From a virus, in the IMG/VR virus record IMGVR_UViG_3300008217_000124, positions 1 to 20,653 of that record: 20,653 bases of DNA; one strand, given 5' to 3'. Shown in pieces: positions 6,790-14,599 of the stretch (positions are counted from its first letter, which is position 1; each line of letters opens with the position of its first letter). A program made the translations under genes and the position numbers. The notes under the pieces are model-generated. The model ran no database searches. It saw only the letters and a program-made list of their open reading frames with translations, and was not told the origin of the DNA.

Positions 6790-7168
6790 TTAAATAATCA
6801 TATTTTACTCTCCAAGAATTTGTTAATTCAACAGAAGAGTGTAGTTCAAAAAATTTTTCAGCACTTAATATAACAAGTGGTTTTTTATTATTCATTTTTA
6901 TAAATACAAGTGGATTTAAAGATCCATGATTATTTGCCTGGTCATAGGCATCATATACTTTTTTCCACTTCTCATCATTTTTGCATTCTATATCATACGG
7001 AAAAATAGAATACGCTCTTTTTGATAATTTTATATCTGCACCACGTTCTCCCATAATGGCACACCGTATTTCATTACTGGTTAAGTCAGGGAGTAGACCC
7101 CTCAAACTATCCCTGACCCAATTCTGAAGCTTTCGCCCTTTAGCTTTACGACTTTTTATTGTAGTCAT
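6767..7168 (-). CDS. PD-(D/E)XK nuclease, Holliday-junction-resolvase-like
   Basis: This 133-aa protein has the compact layout of archaeal/phage Hjc-like or related restriction-fold nucleases. The N-terminus is basic (SRKAKGRKLQNWVRD). An acidic pair sits in MGERGADI (E41, D45), and ECKN (E61, K63) supplies the E-x-K half of the active site. A following helix carries Q77. Such enzymes cut branched DNA, which a phage needs to resolve replication and recombination intermediates before packaging. It overlaps the Fe-S exonuclease gene upstream by 23 nt. A different DNA substrate, such as a nicking role, is possible. Confidence 0.65.
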   Translation of the reverse strand: MTTIKSRKAKGRKLQNWVRDSLRGLLPDLTSNEIRCAIMGERGADIKLSKRAYSIFPYDIECKNDEKWKKVYDAYDQANNHGSLNPLVFIKMNNKKPLVILSAEKFFELHSSVELTNSWRVKYDYLNEKNTEI

Positions 7169-8054
7169 TATCTTCTCTAGGATTATTCACTTCAGTGTAC
7201 CAGACCCACTTAGGGTTTTTTCCTTGCGATTGTTGTTGTGGAAGCAACTGCAAGTTATTGCCCCAGCAAGGAACTTTGTATGGGCAATACGAGCATACCG
7301 TGCCCAACACTTTATTACCTGTAAGTTTTTTTCTATAGGTTTCATCAATTTCAGTATAACATCTTTTAAAAGGCTTATCATCTTTTATTGTTTTGTAATT
7401 TATATGAGCCTTTTCAATTGCCTCTTTTTTATATTCATCATCAACTAATGGAGTCTCACATACAGTCCATTCTCCTGTAGATTTATTAATTACAATCCAT
7501 CCTCCAAAGGGTACTTTCTCAGATTCAGAATATAGATATCCTTGCGGAACATAGCCGAAAGAATCTTCTTTTACTAATTCCATAAACCCACCCTTCTCTC
7601 CAAATTTATGTTCAAATGAATACGGAGATGCACTTTTTATATCCCAAATTTTTTCTTGATTCTCCTTTATTTTAACATCATAAGTACCGTCAATGGATCC
7701 ACCATTAAACTTATAGGATACTGGTTTTTGTTCTCCTGTTATATTTACGCCAGAAGATTTTAAAATAAACACTGCAAGAGCTTCTACCATATCACCAAAT
7801 GTATTTCTCATTTTTACATTATATGATTGGCCATCTCCCTTTACATTTTTAGCTTCCATTTGTAATTGGCAAGTAGGTCTTCCTGCATTACTCATGCGAA
7901 TGTGAAACTTATCTGCCCTTTGTTTAGAAAACTGTTTACGCAGGGCAGATTTACAAGCCTCTCCAAATTCAAATACAAGGCCATCAGATAATTTAACTGG
8001 TGATTTACTAGCTTTATCTAAATAGATTTGTACTTTTTGAAGTATATTAGTCAT
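7146..8054 (-). CDS. RecB/Cas4-like PD-(D/E)XK exonuclease with a probable 4Fe-4S cluster
   Basis: This 302-aa protein has active-site residues in order: E91 in GDMVEA, D122 in GSIDGTYD, D138 and K140 in WDIKSAS, and Q171 in PQGYLY. One cysteine precedes the nuclease core (C62 in GRPTC) and three follow it (C254, C257, C263 in CSYCPYKVPC). This 1+3 split is the hallmark of the iron-sulfur nuclease group that includes Cas4, AddB and Dna2. The enzyme probably resects DNA ends for phage recombination or host DNA breakdown. It overlaps neighbours by 1 nt (TAATG) and 23 nt. I see no Cas1/Cas2 genes, so a CRISPR role is not supported. Confidence 0.75.
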   Translation of the reverse strand: MTNILQKVQIYLDKASKSPVKLSDGLVFEFGEACKSALRKQFSKQRADKFHIRMSNAGRPTCQLQMEAKNVKGDGQSYNVKMRNTFGDMVEALAVFILKSSGVNITGEQKPVSYKFNGGSIDGTYDVKIKENQEKIWDIKSASPYSFEHKFGEKGGFMELVKEDSFGYVPQGYLYSESEKVPFGGWIVINKSTGEWTVCETPLVDDEYKKEAIEKAHINYKTIKDDKPFKRCYTEIDETYRKKLTGNKVLGTVCSYCPYKVPCWGNNLQLLPQQQSQGKNPKWVWYTEVNNPREDNDYNKKS

Positions 8055-8905
8055 TATGAAGTAGAAAGCATTTTTTCTGGGTTATCTAGTTCATCAACAA
8101 CTTTTGCATCAATTACATCTTTTGGTCCAGACGCTTTAGCTCTTGATTCTTTCCATAAATTAACAACCTCTTCATTTTCATCATGAATAATTTGTTGAAA
8201 AGAATTTAAAGTTTCTCTATCTTCATCATTAATAGACATATTTGCTTCAAGGTTTACTTTTATATCAGGAATATAAAAAGTATTTCCTCCTTTTTTTTGT
8301 TTCTTGCTATTAACTGTAAACACGCAAGAGAATAAAAGTTTTTTCTTTTTATCAATTTGCTCTAAAGCAGAACCCATTGGAGAAAAACTTGTTCCCGTAA
8401 CACGCCACAAAGAACGGCAATTTTCTACTTTGTATTGTTCACCATTTGCTCTAGCCCCATTCATAGAAACTAATCCATAAACTAGACGATAGCATCTTAT
8501 CTTTTTTTGCTCTGCTAGTTCTTCTGGAGTTAAAGAGTTTCTTTGTTTAAACGGTATTTTTCCGCAACGAACTCCGCCTTGGATATCTATAGCTTCGTCT
8601 TTCCAGTTTTTAAATATGATTGATCTATTTACATATTCTCCCTTCTCTGGTTCGTAGTGCATATATTGCATTGCACTTACAAATGGGCGAAAAGTAATAG
8701 GCTTACCATATATACTTTCTCCAGCATCAGCAACGTAAACAAAGAAATTACCTATAGGTAATCTGTTTCCATCATCATCTTCTGGAGATCTATTTATTCC
8801 AAGTCTAGGAATATTATTTCCAGATGATCCACCTGGAACTTGACCTAATGCCTTCATGATTTGATCATGAGACATTGTATCTAAATTAATAAGTTCATTT
8901 GTCAT
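8054..8905 (-). CDS. Possible single-stranded DNA-binding protein, 283 aa
   Basis: I place the start at ATG 8905 because GGAGG (8915-8919) lies 9 nt upstream; a longer frame runs back to 8995 but crosses the promoter. The protein begins MTNELINLDTMSHDQIMKALG and has a central beta-rich part with aromatic residues (NFFVYVADAGESIYGKPITF, SLWRVTGTSFSPMG). It ends in an acidic tail with VVDELDNP. An acidic C-terminus, aromatic-rich core and position between the polymerase module and the recombination nucleases resemble phage ssDNA-binding proteins. I cannot identify an OB-fold motif with certainty. It is the first gene behind a strong TTGACA promoter, consistent with high expression. Confidence 0.6.
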   Translation of the reverse strand: MTNELINLDTMSHDQIMKALGQVPGGSSGNNIPRLGINRSPEDDDGNRLPIGNFFVYVADAGESIYGKPITFRPFVSAMQYMHYEPEKGEYVNRSIIFKNWKDEAIDIQGGVRCGKIPFKQRNSLTPEELAEQKKIRCYRLVYGLVSMNGARANGEQYKVENCRSLWRVTGTSFSPMGSALEQIDKKKKLLFSCVFTVNSKKQKKGGNTFYIPDIKVNLEANMSINDEDRETLNSFQQIIHDENEEVVNLWKESRAKASGPKDVIDAKVVDELDNPEKMLSTS

Positions 8906-8935
8906 ATATAAAATCCTCCAAATTATAATTAAGTA

Positions 8936-8964
8936 TGTATAACATATTTGACCCGTTTTGTCAA
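8936..8964 (-). promoter_or_regulatory. Sigma70-type promoter with overlapping dyad
   Basis: TTGACA (8959-8964) stands 17 nt from TATACA (8936-8941), about 30 bp upstream of ATG 8905. The -35 box forms an inverted repeat, TTGAC-7 nt-GTCAA, within the promoter, which could be an operator. It would drive the 283-aa gene and the nuclease genes downstream. Confidence 0.65.
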
Positions 8965-8978
8965 TGGGTAAAATTGAA

Positions 8979-9104
8979 TTATATAAATAATTCAAAAATA
9001 GTTTTGCCTACAGAAAATACCACTACGCCACAAACAGCAACCACCCATAAAAAAAATAGTATCTCTCCAATGCCATCTAGTAATTTCCAAATAAAATATT
9101 CCAT
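8979..9104 (-). CDS. Small membrane protein, 41 aa
   Basis: This short frame starts at ATG 9104 after a strong AAAGGAG ribosome binding site. It begins MEYFIWKLLDGIGE and then has one long hydrophobic segment (ILFFLWVVAVCGVVVFSVG), ending KTIFELFI. It is a single-pass membrane peptide by composition. It lies 24 nt after the 82-aa gene and just before the promoter at 8936-8964. Function unknown; candidates include a holin-like peptide, a superinfection-exclusion factor or a replication membrane anchor, none supported by a motif. Confidence 0.6.
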   Translation of the reverse strand: MEYFIWKLLDGIGEILFFLWVVAVCGVVVFSVGKTIFELFI

Positions 9105-9128
9105 AAATTCTCCTTTATTTTCAATTAG

Positions 9129-9377
9129 TTAAATCAATTGTGTTTTCTTATTAGTAAGTTCAGCAGCTATTCCATGAGATCTAGCAAACCACATGAGATA
9201 GCTTTGAAGCTCATAGTCTTTATTTATCAAAAGCTTAATGGGCTTACGCACATCGCTACCATTATTAAATTCTTTTAATAGCTTCTCAAAAAAATCATAT
9301 GCTTTAACCTGCTCATCATCATATTCACTATCTATTGAATTGAATGATACATGAGGGGCTTCATCTTCGATATTCAT
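9129..9377 (-). CDS. Hypothetical acidic protein, 82 aa
   Basis: A consensus AGGAGGT ribosome binding site precedes ATG 9377, indicating strong translation. The protein begins MNIEDEAPHVSFNSIDSEYDDE, is acidic at its N-terminus and helical afterwards (YDFFEKLLKEF), and ends with AELTNKKTQLI. I recognise no motif. Small acidic proteins made during phage takeover often bind or inhibit host enzymes, but there is no direct evidence here. It lies between a 62-aa protein gene and a small membrane-protein gene, downstream of the DNA polymerase. Confidence 0.65.
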   Translation of the reverse strand: MNIEDEAPHVSFNSIDSEYDDEQVKAYDFFEKLLKEFNNGSDVRKPIKLLINKDYELQSYLMWFARSHGIAAELTNKKTQLI

Positions 9378-9394
9378 TATTTACCTCCTATTTG

Positions 9395-9583
9395 TTATAC
9401 TGGATCTCTATCAATTTCATGTTCTGATTTCCATACTTCTTCTATGGTACTTGTAAGAACAGGTATTTGCGAACCATTAATATTTACTGCAACGCCTTTA
9501 AGACTTTCTATATTATCTTCTAGCGATTTATCCCAGTCTATTAATTCATGAACCGACATGTAGTATGCTTTTACTGCACCCAT
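9395..9583 (-). CDS. Hypothetical protein, 62 aa
   Basis: A strong ribosome binding site (TAGGAGG) precedes ATG 9583, ten bases beyond the polymerase stop. The protein begins MGAVKAYYMSVHELIDWDKS and ends in an acidic tail, EEVWKSEHEIDRDPV. No domain is recognised. Its position immediately behind the DNA polymerase in the same operon suggests co-expression with replication. The Met at residue 9 has no ribosome binding site, so the longer form is preferred. Confidence 0.6.
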   Translation of the reverse strand: MGAVKAYYMSVHELIDWDKSLEDNIESLKGVAVNINGSQIPVLTSTIEEVWKSEHEIDRDPV

Positions 9584-9592
9584 AATATCCTC

Positions 9593-11644
9593 CTATGTTA
9601 TTGTTGTTAAATCTAACCAATTATACCCTGTCTTTAATTCTGTGTCAAGAGGCACATTAAAATTAATATCATAAATTTCTTTTAAAGACAAGATAACTTT
9701 TTGTGCTCCATCCTTCATAATTTCTTTCATTATATTTTCTTCTTCAGGATGTACATCTGCAATAACAGAATCGTGCACAGTATTAATTAATAAACTTTTT
9801 ACCTTTTTAGCTTTCATAATTTTCCAAATGTTAATACAAGTAATTGGAACTATGTCTGCTGTAGCTAACCCTTGTACTGGATAATTTTTTATTTGGGTTG
9901 AATAACTTGATCCCCCCCAAGGCATTCGTTCCGCATAGGGAAATGAATATTCTCTTCCCGTTGGTAATTTTATAATTTTAAATTCAATTGCGTTACTTTG
10001 CAGAACATCATGCCAATGTTTTATATCTTTGTATTTTTTTAAAAATTCAGAATAATATTTTTTTTCTTCTTCGGTTCCGCTCATGCCTCCATACAATGGT
10101 TTAAAGGTATGTGCTTTTGCATCCTGTCGTGATATACCTATTGTATCTGCAGTGTATTGGTGGACATCAATATTATTATCAATATCTTCCATCCCCTGCT
10201 TATCCTGGGCAAGGTAAACAGCTGTTCTAAATTCCAATTGAGAAAAATCTATTTCCATAATACTTCCACCATTCCATCGTGAGGTTACAACTTTTCGTAT
10301 AGGAAATGTTCTAGCTCGTGGCTGGTTTTGAAAATTGGGATCTCTACTAGATAACCTTCCAGTAGCCGTTACACATTGCATAAATTTTGGTCTAAGAATT
10401 CTAGTTTCTTTGCTAGTAAAATTTTTTATTCCAGATATAAAAGTATTTAGATAAGTATCAATAGCATTAAAACGAATTAAAGAATCTAATAATTCCTTCA
10501 GATCTCCTTGAGCATACGAGGCAATTTTAGTAAGAGTAATACGATCTGTTTTAAAACCTCCTTCAGATACATCCATAACTCCTCGTGGCTTTTGTCTAAA
10601 CCCAGCAACACTGGCCATATTAGAATACAAAAATCCTTCTCCATCGCATGAATCACACTTGCTATACTTTTTGTAAGGACTTCCGTCTCGTTTTATTTTT
10701 TTAATTATTCCTTTACCATTACAAGATGCACATTTAGATGCCGTTGTTTTATAGATTAACTCAGTATTTTCAGCTACAAGTTTACTAAGTTGAGTACGAG
10801 AATACTTTGGTCTTCTTTTTTTTCTTTTTGTAAATTTGTCTATACCAATATTAAAAATACCAGACCAGGTTTTTTTATCAATAACTTTTCTAGAGTAGAT
10901 AAGCCAAGATAATTGCTCTGGACTTGCTGGATTAATTCTAGTATCTCCCATTTTCTCATGCATCATCTTATTTATTTTTTGTTTTAAGAAACTAAATTCT
11001 GCTTTATATTCTTTTTCAACTTCATCTAAACAATCCAAATCAATATTTATTCCATTTCGTTCCATGTCACATAATACAATTAAAAATTGATTCATCATCT
11101 TTACAGTTCTTAAAAGCTTTTTATTTTTATTTAATTTAAAGTCAGCCATCTGAGCATTAAATAATTTTTTAGTAAGCTGAACATCTTTTCTACCATATTC
11201 TTCTACAAGTTGTAATGGAATAGATTCAAACGATATTCCCTTATCCAGATATTCTTTTATCTTATTATTTTTTTCTCCTAGCTTTCTTTTAAAACAAATT
11301 CCATCAAGAGACAATGTTTTTCTAAGTCCTCGTGATAAAATATACTCACCTATCATTGTGTCGTATACACTACCACTATACTTCAAACCAGTTTCAAGAA
11401 GCCACAGCAAGTCAAATTTAATGTTATGCCCCACAAGCAAAGTTGTTTTATCCAATACTTGTTGAATTGACTTAAAGGAATTTGGATCCTGTTTTTCATC
11501 GTGATTAAAAAAGAAATACTTATTTGTATTATTATAATCAACACCTACACTTACGAGAATATTTGCAGGATTAAATGGCAGTGGGTTAAATTTTCCATTT
11601 TGCTCTTTTACAAAAGAAGTTTCTACATCTAAAACTGTAATCAT
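9593..11644 (-). CDS. polA: Family A DNA polymerase with 3'-5' exonuclease and an inserted DnaJ-like zinc motif
   Basis: This 683-aa replicative polymerase has exonuclease motifs D6/E8, H73-N74-x3-D78 and Y150-x3-D154. Polymerase motif A is IDFSQLEFR (D466). Motif B is R506-x3-K510-x3-F514-x3-Y518-G. Motif C is VHDSV (H624, D625). F514 matches E. coli position 762, where Phe, Tyr or Leu affects nucleotide discrimination. Residues 305-337 hold two CxxCxGxG units (C305/C308, C330/C333), half of a DnaJ-type zinc domain, lying between the exonuclease and polymerase parts. I recall this insertion as a mark of HMO-2011-type marine podoviruses. The start overlaps the helicase stop as ATGA, so the two are probably coupled. 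All catalytic residues are present. Confidence 0.92.
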   Translation of the reverse strand: MITVLDVETSFVKEQNGKFNPLPFNPANILVSVGVDYNNTNKYFFFNHDEKQDPNSFKSIQQVLDKTTLLVGHNIKFDLLWLLETGLKYSGSVYDTMIGEYILSRGLRKTLSLDGICFKRKLGEKNNKIKEYLDKGISFESIPLQLVEEYGRKDVQLTKKLFNAQMADFKLNKNKKLLRTVKMMNQFLIVLCDMERNGINIDLDCLDEVEKEYKAEFSFLKQKINKMMHEKMGDTRINPASPEQLSWLIYSRKVIDKKTWSGIFNIGIDKFTKRKKRRPKYSRTQLSKLVAENTELIYKTTASKCASCNGKGIIKKIKRDGSPYKKYSKCDSCDGEGFLYSNMASVAGFRQKPRGVMDVSEGGFKTDRITLTKIASYAQGDLKELLDSLIRFNAIDTYLNTFISGIKNFTSKETRILRPKFMQCVTATGRLSSRDPNFQNQPRARTFPIRKVVTSRWNGGSIMEIDFSQLEFRTAVYLAQDKQGMEDIDNNIDVHQYTADTIGISRQDAKAHTFKPLYGGMSGTEEEKKYYSEFLKKYKDIKHWHDVLQSNAIEFKIIKLPTGREYSFPYAERMPWGGSSYSTQIKNYPVQGLATADIVPITCINIWKIMKAKKVKSLLINTVHDSVIADVHPEEENIMKEIMKDGAQKVILSLKEIYDINFNVPLDTELKTGYNWLDLTTIT

Positions 11645-12855
11645 ACTTGGTATCTACTTATCTCTGGATTGATTAGTGTTATGATATCACCATGATATCC
11701 TGTTATTTTATTTTTACTTATACATAATCTTCTTTCAATGTTGCCGACATCAATATCGCTTTTCATTCCTATTCCAATAATTAAATCTGCTTCCGCAGCT
11801 TTTCCAGTTTTTGAATTTTCCAACATATCAAAAGTTATAACTTGTCTATTATGTGCATCAGCAGATGCTTGTGATATACCTATTATACAACATTGTCTTC
11901 GTTTTGCAATCTCTCGTGTGCCTGTGTATAAACTTCTTAACTTCTCGTCTGTTCTAGCAAATTTTTCTGACATACTAACTTTATCTAATTGGTCTATTAT
12001 TAAAATATCTGGCTTATATTTTTCACAATGAGAATCAACATCAGATAAAGTCCAATCAACAGTGTCTAAAAGTGTAACATTATCTCTTATTTCAGACCAT
12101 TTTTCTTCAGCTTCTTTTATATTTTCTATAATTTCTGATCGTTTCATTCCTGTGTGAGCACTTATAACACGCATTTGTGTTCTCACCGCTGGTTCTTCGT
12201 TTATTAATGCATGTACATTTGCTCCTTGAGAAGCAAACCCATCTGGTCCGCCAACTAAATGAACCCAGAAAGCAGTTTTACCAGACTCTGGTCTAGCAAA
12301 TACTATAGCAAAATTTCCTGGCCCAAGACCTCCAACATATTGTCGCAGTGTTGAAATATTAAAAGTATATTTTGTTGTAACATCAAGAAGTTTTACAAGC
12401 TCATCAACACTTGATGTAACTTTATTTAAATCTTCTGTTTCTATTTCAGAATTATGATCGTCCATTATTTTTCTTATTTCTGAAAAATCTGCAGGACTGC
12501 CATTAAATATATCTGTAGCTTTTACTGCTATTTTTTGTGCTATATCTCTGTCATGAATAGTTTGAAGTATATCCTTTACAATTTCTTTATTTGGTTCATC
12601 TTCATTTCTTATTTCATCCATTAAAAGTAAAAAATTTTTTCGTGCCGCCTGAGTTATTGCAGGATTATATACATCAATGTGCAATGTTTCTATTTCATCT
12701 ATAGAAATATCTGAATTATATTCTTCATGTGCTTTTTTTATTGTATCATAAAGCATACCAGAGCCATTTGTAAAACTGGATTTGTCAATTTTAGATTTGT
12801 TGGCATTGTAAAAATCTTTTTTTAATAAAAGCCTAATCAGTTGTTTTTCTATCAT
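11641..12855 (-). CDS. Replicative DNA helicase, SF4/DnaB-like
   Basis: This 404-aa protein has an N-terminal helical domain (about 1-140) and a RecA-like motor. Walker A is ARPESGKT (K193, T194), the catalytic-Glu region is INEEP (about 220), Walker B is ILIIDQLD (D288), and GISQAS near 329 carries the motif 3 Gln. It should form a hexameric ring that unwinds DNA 5'-3' at the phage fork. Primase is encoded separately just upstream, so this is a split version of the T7 gp4 arrangement. An AAGGAGG ribosome binding site precedes ATG 12855, inside the small ArfA-like gene, and the stop overlaps the polymerase start by 4 nt. Confidence 0.88.
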   Translation of the reverse strand: MIEKQLIRLLLKKDFYNANKSKIDKSSFTNGSGMLYDTIKKAHEEYNSDISIDEIETLHIDVYNPAITQAARKNFLLLMDEIRNEDEPNKEIVKDILQTIHDRDIAQKIAVKATDIFNGSPADFSEIRKIMDDHNSEIETEDLNKVTSSVDELVKLLDVTTKYTFNISTLRQYVGGLGPGNFAIVFARPESGKTAFWVHLVGGPDGFASQGANVHALINEEPAVRTQMRVISAHTGMKRSEIIENIKEAEEKWSEIRDNVTLLDTVDWTLSDVDSHCEKYKPDILIIDQLDKVSMSEKFARTDEKLRSLYTGTREIAKRRQCCIIGISQASADAHNRQVITFDMLENSKTGKAAEADLIIGIGMKSDIDVGNIERRLCISKNKITGYHGDIITLINPEISRYQV

Positions 12856-12967
12856 ATACCTCCTTATATTTTTCTTTTCGTGTGTATTTTGTTTTATCTT
12901 CCACTATTCTTTTTTTGTATTTAGAAGTTCTTAAATCTTTCGCAATAGGATTTTTTTTATTTTCCAT
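12833..12967 (-). CDS. Small basic ArfA-like protein, 44 aa
   Basis: This short frame overlaps the end of primase (11 nt, different frame) and the first 23 nt of the helicase gene. The peptide begins MENKKNPIAKDLRTSKYKKR, continues IVEDKTKYTRKEK and is strongly basic. Its pattern N-x-I-x2-L-x4-Y-K-x-R-I-V-E-x-K...Y-x-RK-x-K lines up with the core of the alternative ribosome-rescue factor ArfA (from memory: LFRQRVEKNKKGKGSYMRK). ArfA places its basic tail in the empty mRNA channel of stalled ribosomes and recruits RF2. Length and basicity fit. There is no strong ribosome binding site; translation may be coupled to primase. Homology is inferred by eye. Confidence 0.55.
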   Translation of the reverse strand: MENKKNPIAKDLRTSKYKKRIVEDKTKYTRKEKYKEVYDRKTTD

Positions 12968-13760
12968 AAATTTTATGTACTATTTCTTCTTCATTTAAAT
13001 ATTTTAAATCATTTTCTAGGATAAGAACCTTAGTATCAACTCCATTAAATCTAAGACGTGAAACTATTTCAAAAGATTTAGTAGTTGCATCTCTATCTAA
13101 TGCAATTATAACTTTATCATAGTCTTTAATATATTTAATATATTCATCTGCAAAATCTGTACCTAATAAAGCCATACTACTTAATAAAAAAGAAACTGCA
13201 CAAGCAGATGCACAATCTTCTACTATAATTAAATTATTTCCATGCAACTTATTATAACGACTCGATCCTCCCTTAATCACAAATGGTATTTCCTTATCAC
13301 CATACATAAACCATTTTGGATATGTCTCTGAAGATAAAGCTCGACCAACTGCACCAACAACCTTATCATTATTTTTAATTAAAAAAACAATTCTTTCTTG
13401 CCTAACATCATACTGCACTTCTGCTTTTCCTTCAAGTATAGATTTTATTACATTGTTTTGTTTTAAATACTCAACGGCTTTTGCATTTGAATATATAGAT
13501 TTAAAACTATCGGGAACATAAAAAATTTTTTTTAGATTGCTTTTATTAAATACGGCATTTACATCATTCATATTTTTTTCTTTTCTTTTTTTGCCCTTCG
13601 CTTCACATGAAGCACGGAAACAATACCATGATAAAGTTCCATCTATTGTTTTTACTGAAAATGTATTTCTGCCAAGACAAAAAGGACAATCCATTCTCGT
13701 CTCTGTGTTAGACGGAATGGAAAGCCCTTCAACCACAACTAATTGTTGACTGTAATTCAT
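12957..13760 (-). CDS. DNA primase with zinc-binding and TOPRIM domains
   Basis: This 267-aa protein has an N-terminal zinc site, C25/C28 in DCPFCLG and C47/C52 in YCFRASC. A central polymerase domain follows, then a TOPRIM core with IIVEDCASA (E181) and ALDRDA (D222, D224). It makes RNA primers for the fork and is the primase half of a T7 gp4-like pair, with the helicase encoded next. The start at ATG 13760 lies only 5 nt after a promoter -10 box and has no ribosome binding site, so the transcript could be leaderless. A later Met (residue 23) would cut into the zinc site and is less likely. Confidence 0.88.
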   Translation of the reverse strand: MNYSQQLVVVEGLSIPSNTETRMDCPFCLGRNTFSVKTIDGTLSWYCFRASCEAKGKKRKEKNMNDVNAVFNKSNLKKIFYVPDSFKSIYSNAKAVEYLKQNNVIKSILEGKAEVQYDVRQERIVFLIKNNDKVVGAVGRALSSETYPKWFMYGDKEIPFVIKGGSSRYNKLHGNNLIIVEDCASACAVSFLLSSMALLGTDFADEYIKYIKDYDKVIIALDRDATTKSFEIVSRLRFNGVDTKVLILENDLKYLNEEEIVHKIYGK

Positions 13761-13765
13761 ATAAC

Positions 13766-13794
13766 TCTATATCAAAAAAATCACTTTTTGTCAA
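13766..13794 (-). promoter_or_regulatory. Sigma70-type promoter for primase, apparently leaderless
   Basis: TTGACA (13789-13794) is 17 nt from TATAGA (13766-13771). The -10 box ends 5 nt before the primase ATG at 13760, so transcription should start at or beside the A of ATG. The -35 lies inside the last codons of the upstream gene. Confidence 0.55.
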
Positions 13795-14164
13795 TGCTAT
13801 TTAAATAATAATCTTTTTTGAGTTCATCAAACAAATGTCCTCGTATTGTTATAGGTTCCCCTTTAGTATTTCGCCTATTTTGTCTGACCATTTTATCTAT
13901 GACTGCTTTTTGTTCTGCAATAGACTCACATTTTTGAAGTCGTTCAGTTATATCCAATGACCATTCATTGTACGCTGTAGAAAGTGCAGAATCTTTCTTT
14001 ACAAAAAAACGAACAGAGCATATCATAAGTTCTAATTCGTATAAAACATATTGCACCAGACAGTGTACATTACCTAAAGTAGGTAATCTAAAACTTATCA
14101 TTATGCCGTGCCTTCTGTTTGGTATGTTTTTCATCTCAGTCTCTATGCCCGTACCATTCAACAT
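13781..14164 (-). CDS. Hypothetical protein, 127 aa
   Basis: AAGGAG lies just upstream of ATG 14164, supporting the start. The protein has an N-terminal part beginning MLNGTGIETEMKNIPNRRHG, a hydrophobic middle (VHCLVQYVLYELELMICSVRFF), and a charged helical C-terminal half with TERLQKCESIAEQKAVIDKM. It could associate with membranes or have a buried core. The gene overlaps its upstream neighbour by 29 nt and its last codons hold the primase -35 box. No family recognised. Confidence 0.6.
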   Translation of the reverse strand: MLNGTGIETEMKNIPNRRHGIMISFRLPTLGNVHCLVQYVLYELELMICSVRFFVKKDSALSTAYNEWSLDITERLQKCESIAEQKAVIDKMVRQNRRNTKGEPITIRGHLFDELKKDYYLNSIDKK

Positions 14165-14423
14165 TTACTCCTTGCAAAATTACACATCCTAATGGACCTT
14201 CATCACAATTTGGCCAAGAAGGGCAGCCTATGTGAATATCACGCTCATGCCTTTCTATTTTTTTATTTTTATCTACGGTACTTTTGGTAGTAATATCACC
14301 AATACTTAACAAATCTTCTTTTAAAGATTTTTTATATGTTTTTTTAATTATTTTCATAGTATCTTCCCGTGCATTTCTTCCTTTAAACTTTATAGTCTTT
14401 TTATTTTTTTGATTTTCTATCAT
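14136..14423 (-). CDS. Hypothetical protein with a conserved-looking cysteine-containing C-terminus
   Basis: This 95-aa protein has a Lys-rich N-terminal half (QKNKKTIKFKGRNARE) and a compact C-terminal motif IGCPSWPNCDEGPLGCVIL, with C67, C73 and C80, ending VEWYGHRD. I have the impression of seeing this motif in other marine phage proteins but know no function; a metal site using the three Cys and nearby His is possible. The start overlaps the previous stop as TAATG. A shorter form from Met23 would keep the Cys region. Confidence 0.6.
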   Translation of the reverse strand: MIENQKNKKTIKFKGRNAREDTMKIIKKTYKKSLKEDLLSIGDITTKSTVDKNKKIERHERDIHIGCPSWPNCDEGPLGCVILQGVNVEWYGHRD

Positions 14424-14599
14424 TAATTTAATTTTGAAATTGCATAAAATAATAGACAGATTTGTATCTGTAAGATTATAAGCAGAAACCCCACCAATAA
14501 GAAAGACTCTCTTATTATCTTTTGTGATCGTGCCATTTTATCTTGTATGAATTCGGCTACGATTATTATTCTTTTATTTATTAATTCGACTGTTGTCAT
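14423..14599 (-). CDS. Small single-TM protein, 58 aa
   Basis: A strong AAAAGGAGG ribosome binding site precedes ATG 14599. The peptide begins MTTVELINKRIIIVAEFIQD, then has a basic stretch (KMARSQKIIRES) and one membrane span, FLLVGFLLIILQIQICLLFY, ending AISKLN. The basic side before the TM suggests a cytoplasmic N-terminus. It overlaps the previous gene in another frame and joins the next gene through TAATG. Function unknown. Confidence 0.6.
   Translation of the reverse strand: MTTVELINKRIIIVAEFIQDKMARSQKIIRESFLLVGFLLIILQIQICLLFYAISKLN

Noticed and set aside
7224-7448. 74-aa plus-strand frame opposite the Fe-S nuclease
   Set aside because: It lies wholly antisense to a gene with clear nuclease motifs and has no supporting start signals.
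7146-8054. CRISPR-associated Cas4
   Set aside because: The Fe-S nuclease pattern fits, but there is no repeat array and no Cas1 or Cas2. A phage recombination nuclease is the simpler reading.
8906-8995. 30-residue N-terminal extension of the 283-aa protein
   Set aside because: It overlaps the TTGACA promoter, and the ATG at 8905 has GGAGG at the right distance.
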